NCBI GenBank assembly: GCA_022497155.1
Contig: MU385724.1
Location: 186,001 to 250,000 of the forward strand
Reading direction: 5' to 3'
Length of the DNA stretch: 64,000 bases
From: Whalleya microplaca
Lineage: Eukaryota; Ascomycota; Sordariomycetes; Xylariales; Xylariaceae
Made by a program: the position numbers and the translations under genes. Below, piece by piece: positions 24,186 to 34,221 of this stretch. The number at the start of each line of letters is the position of its first letter. Position 1 is the stretch's first letter. The notes beneath the pieces are model-generated. The model worked only from the letters and a program-made list of their open reading frames with translations. It did no database searches and was not told where the DNA came from.

Positions 24186-24886
24186 GCTGTGATGGTCATG
24201 GTTTACAATGCTTAGCAATCCGCCAGCTAACGACCGTTGTGCCTGTATATAGATATAAATATTCACGTTGGGGAGGGGGGCTCCAAGGCCCTATGTACAA
24301 TCTCATGAGAGGCGATGCCTTACTACGATTTACGCTTAATTAAGAATTTTTTACTCGAGAGCATTATTGTAGGCACGGTGCGTGCGATGATCATTTAGGC
24401 GTTGCGTGATTACTCTAGTTGTTAAAATAGAATTGTATAAAGGTTTAAGATGCGAAGGATCTCTAATGGCTTAGAAGACCCCTTCTAGGCATGATGATAA
24501 TGATGAACTTATTAATGTCCGTTGGGAGTGTGAATCGAACAAAGAGGTGTCTGGATACTTAAAGGACGAGATTAATCATAAGCACATATAACCTTCGATT
24601 AGATTAGAATTCCACTATCTTTAATACAACACATATTCATCCATTGCTGCCTATCTTTCGAGTATGTACCTAAATACATTGATGCGCTGCCATGGCGTAT
24701 ATGACGACTAGAGTACCGGAGCAGAGCCAACGTTTCGCGTAACATAAGAAATCCTCCATCCCTCTAGGTAATGGGGCTCTTGGAGAAATAATTGCTCCAA
24801 GCTCCATTTGCTTAAGGCACTATAACTAATACCCGCATTATCGTGATAGCATGTGTATGCTACTGAGAGAGAAATTATTTATTATA
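24186..24886. other. Convergent AT-rich spacer
   Basis: 700 bp between the 3' ends of the regulator and of the HET gene; AT-rich, nothing recognized. Confidence 0.5.
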
Positions 24887-26786
24887 TCATTCCATTTTAA
24901 AATCCCCTGTTAATAAATTCATCAACCATTCTACATCAACAAGTTCCTCACGTGAGCCAACGCAAGTAAAGTACCCAATGCGGCAAAAACGGTCCTCGTC
25001 AGCTTGATTCCGAGATAAAACCAAGCCGCTGCACTTAATGGCCTTCGTCTTTCTCTTCGTGTTTAATATGATAAGAACCAAGAAAAGTTCCTGATCCATT
25101 GCTCTAAGCTCTTCTTCTGTAGTCGGCTGACCGGCATCAAAAATAACGCGGCACTTTATCTTTGGCTTTTCAGAGAAATCTGGTGGGCAATGAAGCCATG
25201 CCATGTAGTCTCGCACGATGATTCCAGTGCTAGAGGCTGGTATGTAAGGCCCGGTAATCGTGAGATTGCTTATCGAAGATGATTCTATTGAACTATTTTC
25301 GGACTCGGGCGATATAGTGGTTGTTGCGACGACGTCTTCGTAGTTTAAATTGGTTTCTCTTATAAATTTCATGGGGCCGTCTACCGAAGCCCAAGACCAA
25401 GAGGGTGCTCTATCCTTCCGGCGTGCCTCTCGAACGAGGGGATATATACCTGGCTTATCCCTTACCATTTTCCACAATAAGGATATCGGTAAAGTCTTTT
25501 CCCACATGCCGGATAAGTCCGTCCATATTTACCACCAGTGCGATGGCGGTAGTTCTCAGCCAGCCCCTCAATGGCGGGTAACTTGTCCTTTGGCTTCGTC
25601 AAGTCCCTGGAGCAGAAGTCCTCCACATATTCATTCCAGTCCTGGTGGAAGGGCTCAAACCTGTATAAACCAATGTACTTGATAAATACACTGGGTTGTA
25701 TCTTTTCACAATCAAAGATGGTGCCGAAGGAGGTGAAAACAAGCCATCGCGGTGAAAGCTTCCATTCCTGGAACGCCCACCCACGACTGGCAATGGGCTC
25801 TGCCGTGGGGTCTTTATACCATGAATATATACTCGTAATTTTAGTTCCGTTCTCTGTCGAAGTCGACGACGCGGAACTCGTAACTGGCAAGTCACAGTCG
25901 GACACCGGCCAAAAAAGGCCACCTCCACAGTCTGCTGCAGCAGAAGCTACAATAGTGACGAATGCATTTCCGAAAACTGAGCTCATGCGTTTAGATTCAT
26001 TGCACCAATCTTCATCTGAGTCCTGGATGATACAGAGCATATCGATCCATATATACGTCAGGCCAAGGTCCTCTTTCGTAACTTCAACCGCCTCTCGAAG
26101 GGTTCTGGGAAGGTTGCGTATGAAAATTCCTCTCTTCCGTTCTGCGAATGTATCTCGCTGAGTGATGAAGGGGGTACAATGCCCCCAGCAGTATGAAAGA
26201 GCAGCGTATTTACCAGTTTGTATTCCCATCTCCTTCGGGACGATGAGATGAATTAGGCCTTTATCGTATAAAGATAGATCGAGAAGACGGGTCGGCAGCT
26301 CGGCCAGGTTTGTAGGTGAACAACCATGGTCTTTCACGCACGTGTTTAGGTAATTTTTCGCCTTCTTTAACGAGGGGTCTGTAAGCAACTTTGGAAACAA
26401 GTTTTCATGTGCTGTCAGGAGTTAGTTTCGGGAGGACAAAAACTGGAAGGGTTGTGACATCTAGTACAGATATTTATGTTCTTAAAACCCCTCCTATGTG
26501 ACGGATGGTCCCTTAAGGAACAAAAACGTTCTACCGATCCCGGCATGGTGAAGCGAATCCTGTTGTGTTCATCTTTGACTCCTTCTATCATGACTAACGT
26601 GGATTCAGACTCCTGACATCCATTATACAGCCTGAGGGCTCGCGCAGCTGTCGCGCATAGACGGCATCCCTTTTCTAAATTCGCTAATACATCCTTCACT
26701 GTGCCTATCTGAAGCGAAAGGCCACAGTCCAGTAGGTCAGGGGTTATACGAATCGTACGGCACCCAGAACAGAGGTTTTGACTCAT
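24887..26786 (-). pseudogene. HET-domain protein, single frameshift
   Basis: Exon 26786-26468, 56-nt intron (26412-26467, phase 1), then 26411-24887. The ATG at 26786 gives MSQNLCSGC. Typical HET motifs are visible: YAALSYCWG, then LPRTLREAVEVTKEDLG, YIWIDMLCIIQD, WCNESKRMSSVFGNA and SRGWAFQEWKLS. After LPAIEGLAENYRHRTGGK the frame fails, and the family sequence resumes in another frame as WTDLSGMWEKTLPISLLWK. One extra base in the A run at about 25528-25531 (minus-strand AAA) would restore one open frame to the stop at 24887, total length divisible by three. No pair of splice sites fixes it. HET proteins act in allorecognition or related cell-death responses. It is either a recent pseudogene or a homopolymer sequencing error. 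Confidence 0.8.
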
Positions 26787-27922
26787 CGTGGAGAAGATAG
26801 AAAGGGGTGGTAAGGGGCAAGTATGCAGCACCCCAAAGAACAGGGGATCTATCTAATAAATACTAGGTATGTCTCGAGCGCCACCGGCCGTTCAGCGCGT
26901 CCGCTCCAACAAACTGCTCAGCCACCTCCGATCTACTTCAAGTAGAGATAATACCTCAGAAGCTCAGTCCTGCAGGCTGTGACTCAAGGCCGCAAACTAA
27001 TTTGGGAGGGTTGGTATCTGTTCGCGACCAAAAAAGGCAGTTGAGGCGCTTTCAGCGCAGTGTTGCATTTCCCCCTCAGCCTTGATGCATAGTGACGTGG
27101 GATGATTTGTTTCGTCCTGGCAATAGTCAACCAAAACGATCGTTTTCTGGTTGGCCCAGTACTGTGGGTTCTTGAAGGATCTATCCCCGAATGGGCCATC
27201 TACTCTTTTGAAAGGACATTCCTAAGAATAAATGCTGGATGTATTGCAAGCTAGAAAGGGGATATTTGTAAGATATACGTAACATGTAGATACATGTATA
27301 TAAAGACAATGACAATATGGGACAAAGTAATGAGGAGTATAGTGACTTGATTAGTGTAAGGTGAAGGTATAGGATCGGGCAGGCCCCTTGTATATTCATG
27401 TGTAGTACTAGGCGGCCATACGTAGGCCCGTGCCACCCTCAGCCCTGTAGGGCGTATCTCAACAGATAAAGGGGGATACAAGGAATAATACTAGCAGTGG
27501 AAGACATTCATCCCTAGCAGTCCCTATTAATCACATTAATGATCCTTTTTATAAACGTTATTCAACTTATTTTTGAATATATTATAGCGAGGGACTACTT
27601 AGTGACTTAAGGCCATTAAAGTAAATAAGCCGCACACTTATTTAAGAAGCTGCAGCTAACCTACAGCTGTAAGGGAGCGTTTTTTTTCTACCATCATTTA
27701 TGAATACACGCACACTCACACATACACGCACTTTGTTCAAGTATAGCCAGGTTCTAAACAAAGTGTTACATACAGTTTACGAGAGCTATATTAAGTACTT
27801 ATGTAGAAATGAGTGTATACCATTCTGTTACTCTTCCTCCATCATTTTCATAATTGAGTGTCATTTATCCGATATCCATTTTGCACTGCCCCGAGGTCAC
27901 TTTACCATGCACTTTGCCATGC
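26787..27922. other. Intergenic region with decayed repeat
   Basis: 1.1 kb, mostly AT-rich, containing dispersed repeat copy B at 27313-27475. The 27000-27180 stretch is less AT-rich but has no open frame of note. Confidence 0.5.
27313..27475. repeat. Decayed dispersed repeat, copy B
   Basis: Partner of 5193-5334, in the same orientation and with the same order of conserved blocks; it is somewhat longer through small insertions. See copy A for the shared words. Ends and family are not determined. Confidence 0.6.
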
Positions 27923-28406
27923 TCACAATTTCTCCATGTTCACAACCTCGCCAGTCTTTAGTAGGTAAGGTGTAATGCGTCCCAGCGATGCTAATGCCTT
28001 GGACGTGTCAACCCATTCTGCCTCGTCCTTGAGTGCGGTCGGCCAGTCCGGATCTGTGGTGATGGCCTGGATCGCCTCAACGCTGGGAAGAGTGTACTCG
28101 ATAAAACAGTCAAAGTCGGCGTAGTCCCAGCCAGTGCGATTCTTGCTCATTCCCTCCTTAAGTGCGCTGTTCAGCGGAGCCGGTGTCTCAAACTAGGTAT
28201 ATGTCATACGTCAGCCCTTTGCGTAGTTCAGCATCCCATACAAGGAGACTCACGAGCGAATACTCAAGAACGCCGTGCTTTTTGAAGATGGGCATGGCAA
28301 GAGGTAGGTGGCCTTCGATAATCCACTTCATGAATTGTTCATGAGTATGCTCCGGCCTGCGGTAGTGGGTAACGGTGAACTTCCAGTGCGTAGCGCTGTC
28401 GGCCAT
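27923..28406 (-). CDS. EthD-family protein (dimeric alpha-beta barrel)
   Basis: Two exons, 28406-28254 and 28192-27923, with a 61-nt phase-0 intron; 140 aa. N-terminal strand WKFTVTHYRRP, helix HEQFMKWIIEGHLPLAMPIFKKHG and strand VLEYSLFETP match the EthD domain. The second half holds YADFDCFIEYTLPSVEAIQAI and DPDWPTALKDEAEWVD, also typical. Family members in fungal aromatic polyketide clusters act as decarboxylases or cyclases of anthrone-like intermediates; others are of unknown role. The ferredoxin-like barrel usually dimerizes. It is intact, and divergent from the FAD oxidase downstream, with 1.3 kb and a MITE between them. Confidence 0.85.
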
Positions 28407-29681
28407 CTTGCTGATTTCTTATAATAAGTTTGTAGTAAGGTAATAAGTGAAGTGGTGTTCAAAACAAGAAGCAGCGGGAGCTAGATGGGACAGGGAGTGA
28501 AAGGTCTGTTGGCTATTTAAACTACGCCCCTCGGTCGGAGTTAAGGGCATCCGGTACCTACCTATGAACTCCATTGAATTAAGTAGCTTTTATATACCAT
28601 GTAACGGATGTCAGATATGCAGTTAGATGCAAGGGTTTCAATAAACATATATTAAGAATAAGCAAAAGTTGCTTGGGGTCTAAAATTTACCACGTGCGTA
28701 AGCCATTTTATATAGGGTGTATGATGGGGTTACGGAATCCTACATAAGTTATACGTGAGACGCGAGGGAATATAAGGAGCAATAAAAAGATGGAGGATAT
28801 CTTCTCAGTAATTACTAATATTCACATTAATATGTGTGTATTAATAAATGATAACGAAAAGAAAGCTCTCCTGTAGCTATGATTTAGCTGCAGCACCCTA
28901 AAAAGTACCTATTATCTTATCTACAAGTGATTTTGGGTTACCAGTTGACCCCTTATCTTAATGTATCAAATAAATATTAAACTATACATTTAAACACTCT
29001 CTGTGATGCACCAAGCAGCAGCGTTCTCATCAAGTCAAATCAAATCATTGAATGTCCCAGTTGACTTCACGATATTTACTACTTAATTTGATTAGTCTCC
29101 ATTGGACACTACACGGATATAAAAGTGGTCAAAGCTTAACCAAGGTCAGCAGTCCGGTAGTACAAGGCATAAGGTAGCTAATAGCTAACCACCGAGAATG
29201 TCACGATACATATATATAAAAGAAAATATTTGAAACCTATCACGGGTATCAAGACATATCAAGTCAAGTCAAGTCAAGCTAAATCAACCAATTAGTTGAG
29301 TTGATGAGAACGCTGCCAAGCAGTAAATGCGGCAAATGTATTATTAGTGGTCTTCCAGGACATTTTATCCTAAGAGCTTCCTAGATATGGACCTATGGTC
29401 CCTGCCAGGGCACTTCTTACACTCTCGCATTAGTCTAAATTCCGGACCTTAATCCGTATGCAAGTCCGTTTCTTCGTCCGTCTAGTCTTATGATATATAT
29501 GTGTAGGGGCGGCACAGGACCTATCCTAATACTCGTAAACTTCTTGGCTTGGATATAATAATCGGGCGGACTTTTCAGTCCTTAGCTTTCTAGTAGCACT
29601 CAATTTATAAATTCAATCACAATTCTACTACTACTCCCGCTTCTACTTGCGATTCCACTATAATATCTACTTGTGTCCAAT
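28407..29681. other. Divergent intergenic region carrying a MITE
   Basis: AT-rich, 1.3 kb, between the EthD gene and the FAD oxidase. It contains the MITE at 29019-29315. No genes; both promoters must lie here, so the insertion sits inside shared regulatory sequence. Confidence 0.55.
29019..29315. mobile_element. hAT-type MITE, 297 bp, with 8-bp target duplication
   Basis: Terminal inverted repeats begin CAGCGTTCTCATCAA at the left and end with its exact complement at the right (15 perfect bases, similarity continuing to about 22). The element is flanked by the 8-bp direct duplication CCAAGCAG (29011-29018 and 29316-29323). Eight-base duplications and CAG..CTG ends are the hallmark of hAT transposons. 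There is no open frame inside, so it is non-autonomous and would need a transposase from elsewhere. The interior is AT-rich with a short tandem of TCAAG near 29260-29280. The exact duplication and intact ends point to a fairly recent insertion. Confidence 0.88.
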
Positions 29682-31183
29682 ATGCCCCTCACTAAGACTT
29701 CCCCCCAGGCCGAATGTCTTCTAGCTGCCGGGCTACAGTCTCGCATCTTGTTTCCCAATGACGAGGAATACACGGCTCGCAACGACTCGTACTGGTGCAA
29801 TAGCGCTAAGCTACACCCGGCGTGTATCGTGCAGCCACGCTCCGCCCTTGAGGTCTCCGCAGCCGTCAAAGCCCTCGCGGATGCAGACCAAGCCTTTGCA
29901 GTTCGCTCCGGCGGACACACCAACTGGGCTGGAAGCAATAATATCGACGGCGGAGTGACGATCGACCTGAGTCTCATCAACTTGACTATATACGACGCCA
30001 CCACAGAGACGGCGCATATTGGGCCTGCGGCCACGTGGAAGCACGTGTACGCGGAGTTAGAGAAGCACGGACGCGTCGTGCCGGGGGCTCGCGAGGCCGA
30101 GGTCGGCGTCGGCGGTTTCTTGCTCGGGGGCGGCAACACGTTCTATAGCGGCCGCTACGGCTTCGCCTGTGATAATGTCGTGGCTTACGAGGTGGTACTT
30201 GCGGATGGGCGTATCGTCACCGCTGACACGGCCGGCGGGTACGCTGACCTCTTTCGCGTGCTCAAAGGCGGGAGCAACAACTTCGGCATCGTCACGCGCT
30301 TCACAATGCGAACGCTGGCGAGCGGCCCGATCTGGGGCGGGTATGCCGTGCTCCCCATCACCGTCATGCCGGACGCTGCTGAAGCTATTGCTGATTTCAC
30401 CTCCAACATGTGGAGGGATCCAGATAGTACGCTTAATTTTTCCGTTTGCCATATACCACGTTTTGGAGGCGACGCCGTCGTAACGGTCTGTACGAATGTG
30501 GCTGGGGTGGAGAATCCGCCTGCATTTGAGAAGTTCCTAGAGATGCCGGCGGTTGTTAATAACTTGAAAATGACAACCCTGCAGGAGGTTTTACCGTACA
30601 CTTCCCTGCCCCCGGATTACTAGTGAGTTCTCGATGCTCTCCTATGCCTCTTCGTAATGCTACGTCATTATGTAATAGGCATTGACGTTTCGTTAGTAAC
30701 ATATGGTACACTCTGTGCTTCAAGAATGACGCTTCAATCATCACAAAGACAAATGAACTTCACTCGCAGTTGGCAGTCCAAGTCAAAGAGAAGGTCCCCG
30801 ACGGTGATTTTTCGACGTATTGTTCCTTCCAGCCCGTACCAAACACGTTTACTCGGCACTCGATGGCCGCGGGTGGCAATATGCTGGGCCTGGAACGCTA
30901 TACACACGACGCTATCATGATCCAAGCTAATGTCAGCGTGCATTCAAAAGAGCTAGCGGAATGGGCTCGTTCTCGTGTTCGCGGAATGGTGGATGAATCT
31001 ATTGATGATGGCGTCTGCCCGTGGTTGCATCTTAATTATGCAAGCCCAGACCAGGAGGTTCTAAAAAGCTATGGGGGTGAAAATCTACTCAAGATGAGGG
31101 AGGTGGCCATCAAGTATGACCCTCACGGTGTCTTTCAGCGCCTGTGTCCCGGAGGGTTTAAGATCTCAGCTGTTGAAGATTAG
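29682..31183 (+). CDS. FAD-linked oxidoreductase of the berberine-bridge (PCMH) type
   Basis: Exons 29682-30622 and 30697-31183, with a 74-nt phase-2 intron; 475 aa. The FAD-binding PCMH domain shows VQPRSALEVSAAVKALADA, then RSGGHTNWAGSNN with His79 as the likely covalent flavin site, and VGVGGFLLGGGNTFYSGRYG. The C-terminal substrate/BBE part ends DPHGVFQRLCPGGFK. The position that holds the second flavin-binding Cys in bicovalent members (before VGVGG) is not Cys here. No signal peptide is seen, so an intracellular enzyme is likely, like FAD-linked oxidoreductases of fungal polyketide clusters. It may oxidize a phenolic or alcohol substrate; the substrate is unknown. The gene looks intact and uses GC-rich codons. 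Confidence 0.9.
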
Positions 31184-32247
31184 CTTTTAGATGCTCGTAT
31201 AATTGAAGCATCCCTCTTCATCATTCTTCATAACTAGTAACATACTTACATAGAGAAAACAAGTCTTTTTTATGCGTTCTTGCCCCTGTCCAGGTAGCTT
31301 AAATCTAAGGTCAGGGGTAAAGCTCATTTATCTGATTAGGTAAGCGCTACCAAGAAGCAACCCCCTATATCCCAATGACACCTGGTACGATCAGCAAACA
31401 CATAATCTACTCTACATATATTATCACTTATTTTGCACTTACCGTGGGCTCGCGCGACTATTGGGGAGACCTGAGAAGCCTAAGGTTGTGTGTGGTACCT
31501 ACTAAGATAAGGTGACGGAGGAGATCAGTTAAAATTTAAAACAACTTGAGAATATATATTTACTTGATTAAAACTTTAAGTTGGACTTGAAATATCATTT
31601 TGAAATTGAACAATCCTGCCTAAGTAAGTTAACAGGTGGTTTGCAGCTAGATGTTATGTTACTATACTTTTATACCCATTTTTACTCTTTTGGATGTTAG
31701 TAGCCGTGAGGTTTCGCTAGTCAATTAAATAGGGTTCATGCTGCATCCTGCATGGTAAATGCAGGCTAGCCAACTGAACTTCAGCCAAAAAACCAACAGA
31801 CGGGGGCTGTGTGAAGTCCCATCCTATAGGAGGGCGATTCGCCAACTGCGGTCTGCGTTGAGAGCTTTTATCACCAACAGCTACTCGTGATAGCGAAGCT
31901 TTAGTCCGCAAACGAGTGGAGAATGGTTCCATCTCATCACCAACAAGACCCCGAAAAATGTTGGTATTGAAAGAATAGGTGGGGTTGACAAGCATTGAGT
32001 TATCATCTTGTGCCGCAATACGCTAACCGCCGGGATTGTGGCCATGCTTGACTATGCCATGGTTAGCATCGAGAATATTAGAGTCTAGTGACAATATCGA
32101 TTACTAATCTACGTCCGTTCGGATTCGCAATGAAGAACTATGTGGACAATGGTAAAAGTACTGGAGAGTGTAACGTGTTGAAAGGACAAACGAGTGATAC
32201 GAGTATGGTAGAAACCTACCTTTCTAGGTATCACATTAAGAACGTAT
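31184..32247. other. Convergent AT-rich spacer
   Basis: 1.06 kb between the FAD oxidase and the GMC gene, convergent. The minus-strand frame at 31717-31995 has no recognizable features. Nothing else seen. Confidence 0.5.
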
Positions 32248-34221
32248 CTACTTTCCCAGTCCCAATTCCTCGATAAAGATCTCAGCTGCCTTTTCACCAA
32301 TAGTCAACGCCATATTGTTAGTATGAGCACTGACGTTTCGGGGTGCGATGCTCAGGTCCGCGACCTTGAGGCCCGCCATGCCGTGTACGCCGAGGCTTGC
32401 ATCTACGACCCCCTTCTTCTCCAACGGTAGCATCTTGCATGTGCCCATAGAATGCCAGGTAGTAGACACATTCTCACGCAGCCATTGGTCGATAACCACA
32501 TCGTCCTCGGCGGTGTACTCGATATCAGCCACATCACCTGGTAAGGGTCCGTGAACGTCCACGCAGGCGGCTTTGGATTCCGGAGCGAAAGGGGGGTGGA
32601 AGAGGGCGACCTCACCCCGGTAGACGTCCATGCGGCGCGCGATCTCTCGTTGCTTCTTGTAGGCCCAGCGGCATGTCTTTAGATCAATGTCGTTTTCGTC
32701 GGAGAAGTAGCCAGTGTCGAAATCAATGGGATCGTCTAGTTCAGGGCCCGTGATGTGTACATGGCCACGGGAAAATGGGTGCACGACGAAGGAGGAGGTT
32801 GAGAAATATTGGCCGACTGGGACGGAGAAAGGGTCGTTTGCATTGCTAGTGAAATTAAGGGAGTTAGAGCTCTCTTATGTAGGTATGATAATACATGTAC
32901 AAGGATGCAACTTACGCGGCAATAAGGGTCATCATGAGCATAGGCCTGTTTGGCTCATTCTTAAATTCGGCGTTCCAAGTCTTTTGAAATTCGGATCCCA
33001 GTACGGCAACATCAGCGTCGTTGGGCCGAACTTTGCAGGTAACATCTAAAGCATTCCAACCCAGGGTCTTGTCGTTGTTTGTGATCATGGCTGGGATGTC
33101 GAAATTCTTGTTGGCGAGCCCATCTAGGGTCTCCGACTGCTCCAGGCTAGACTTGTAGGAGACGACAGTGTTGAGATGGTCTTCGTATCCGACCCCAACC
33201 CCCGGGATATCGGCGACAACTCCGACGCCTGCCTGCTTCAGGATTGCCGGATCGCCGACCCCGGATCGTTCGAGTATCAAAGGGGTACCAATGGCGCCGC
33301 CAGAAAGGACGACCATCTTCCTGGCCTGAACTGTGCGAAGTGTCGACCCTTGATTTGATTGATAGAGAATACCGGAAGCCCTTCTACCGTCAAAGAGGAC
33401 TTTGACAACTTTGGATTCTACAAGAACATGCAAATTCGGATGCTGCCCATCCCGTAGGCGGGGATGAAGATAACAGGTTGCGGCATCTTGTCTCTTGCCG
33501 TCAGGAGAGATGTAACTCAACGCTCGTTGCGCGCCATTAATGGTGTTGAGGTCATTCAAATCTTCGACTTCACCCCAGCCAACTTGAGTAATAGCATTGA
33601 TAAAAGCGTCCTAGAGTCTGGAAGAGCGGAACGTGCCCTCGGAAATATGCAACGGACCATCGAAACCATGTTGCTCTTTAGGACCTCGACCATGATACGT
33701 TTCGAGCTATGTGGCTTAGTACATGCGAGATGCTAGAATTCGATCCATGCTGCATACCTTTCTCATCGGACCCAAGAGGTCTTGCGCCGACCACCCAGGC
33801 GTCTTCCACGAGTCCAAATCGGACCGCTGGGCTCGACTATACATGAGCATGTTTACAGCGGAGCCTCCTCCGAGTACGCTGGCAAAGGGAAGAACAAGTT
33901 CTCTATCAGCCAGAGCGGTAGACTTGTTCGCCTTGACGAATTGCACCCTGGTGCTGTTGGGCATGATATGCATGATGTGGAGGGCCGGATGACTGATCGT
34001 TGGGTCGCCTTCGGTGTTGGCGCCCCTCTCGATCAGTAGCACAGACAAGTCCGGATCCGCATCGGAAAGTCTGGCTGCTACGATAGAACCAGCGGTTCCG
34101 CCTATATGAAGCGATCAGGAATATCCCTGACGAACTACTCGATCGTAAACGCGAACTCACCTCCCGCGATGATTACATCTACGGTGTCGATTCCGTCCGG
34201 AAGTTCCTGGTAGAGCGGCAT
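32248..34221 (-). pseudogene. GMC oxidoreductase interrupted by one nonsense codon
   Basis: Four exons: 34221-34161, 34101-33758, 33706-32916, 32845-32248; 598 codons in one frame. The N-terminal FAD motif is rebuilt across intron 1 as DVIIAGGGTAGSIVAARL. Other GMC landmarks are VLGGGSAVNMLMYSRA, the second signature LSGGAIGTPLILERSG and catalytic histidines in STTWHSMGT (codon 530) and SAHTNNMAL (codon 573). Codon 167, minus-strand TAG at 33611-33613, stops the frame in the sequence TFRSSRL-stop-DAFINAITQ, where glutamine (CAG) is expected. Every other join is sound, so this is probably a young pseudogene. Family members oxidize alcohols or sugars with flavin. A short intron removing the stop would also delete conserved GPLHIS residues. 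Confidence 0.85.

Noticed and set aside
33560..33706. An intron ending at the CTCTAG before codon 168 of the GMC gene
   Set aside because: It would need a donor inside the conserved GPLHISEG segment and would delete family residues; a nonsense codon is simpler.
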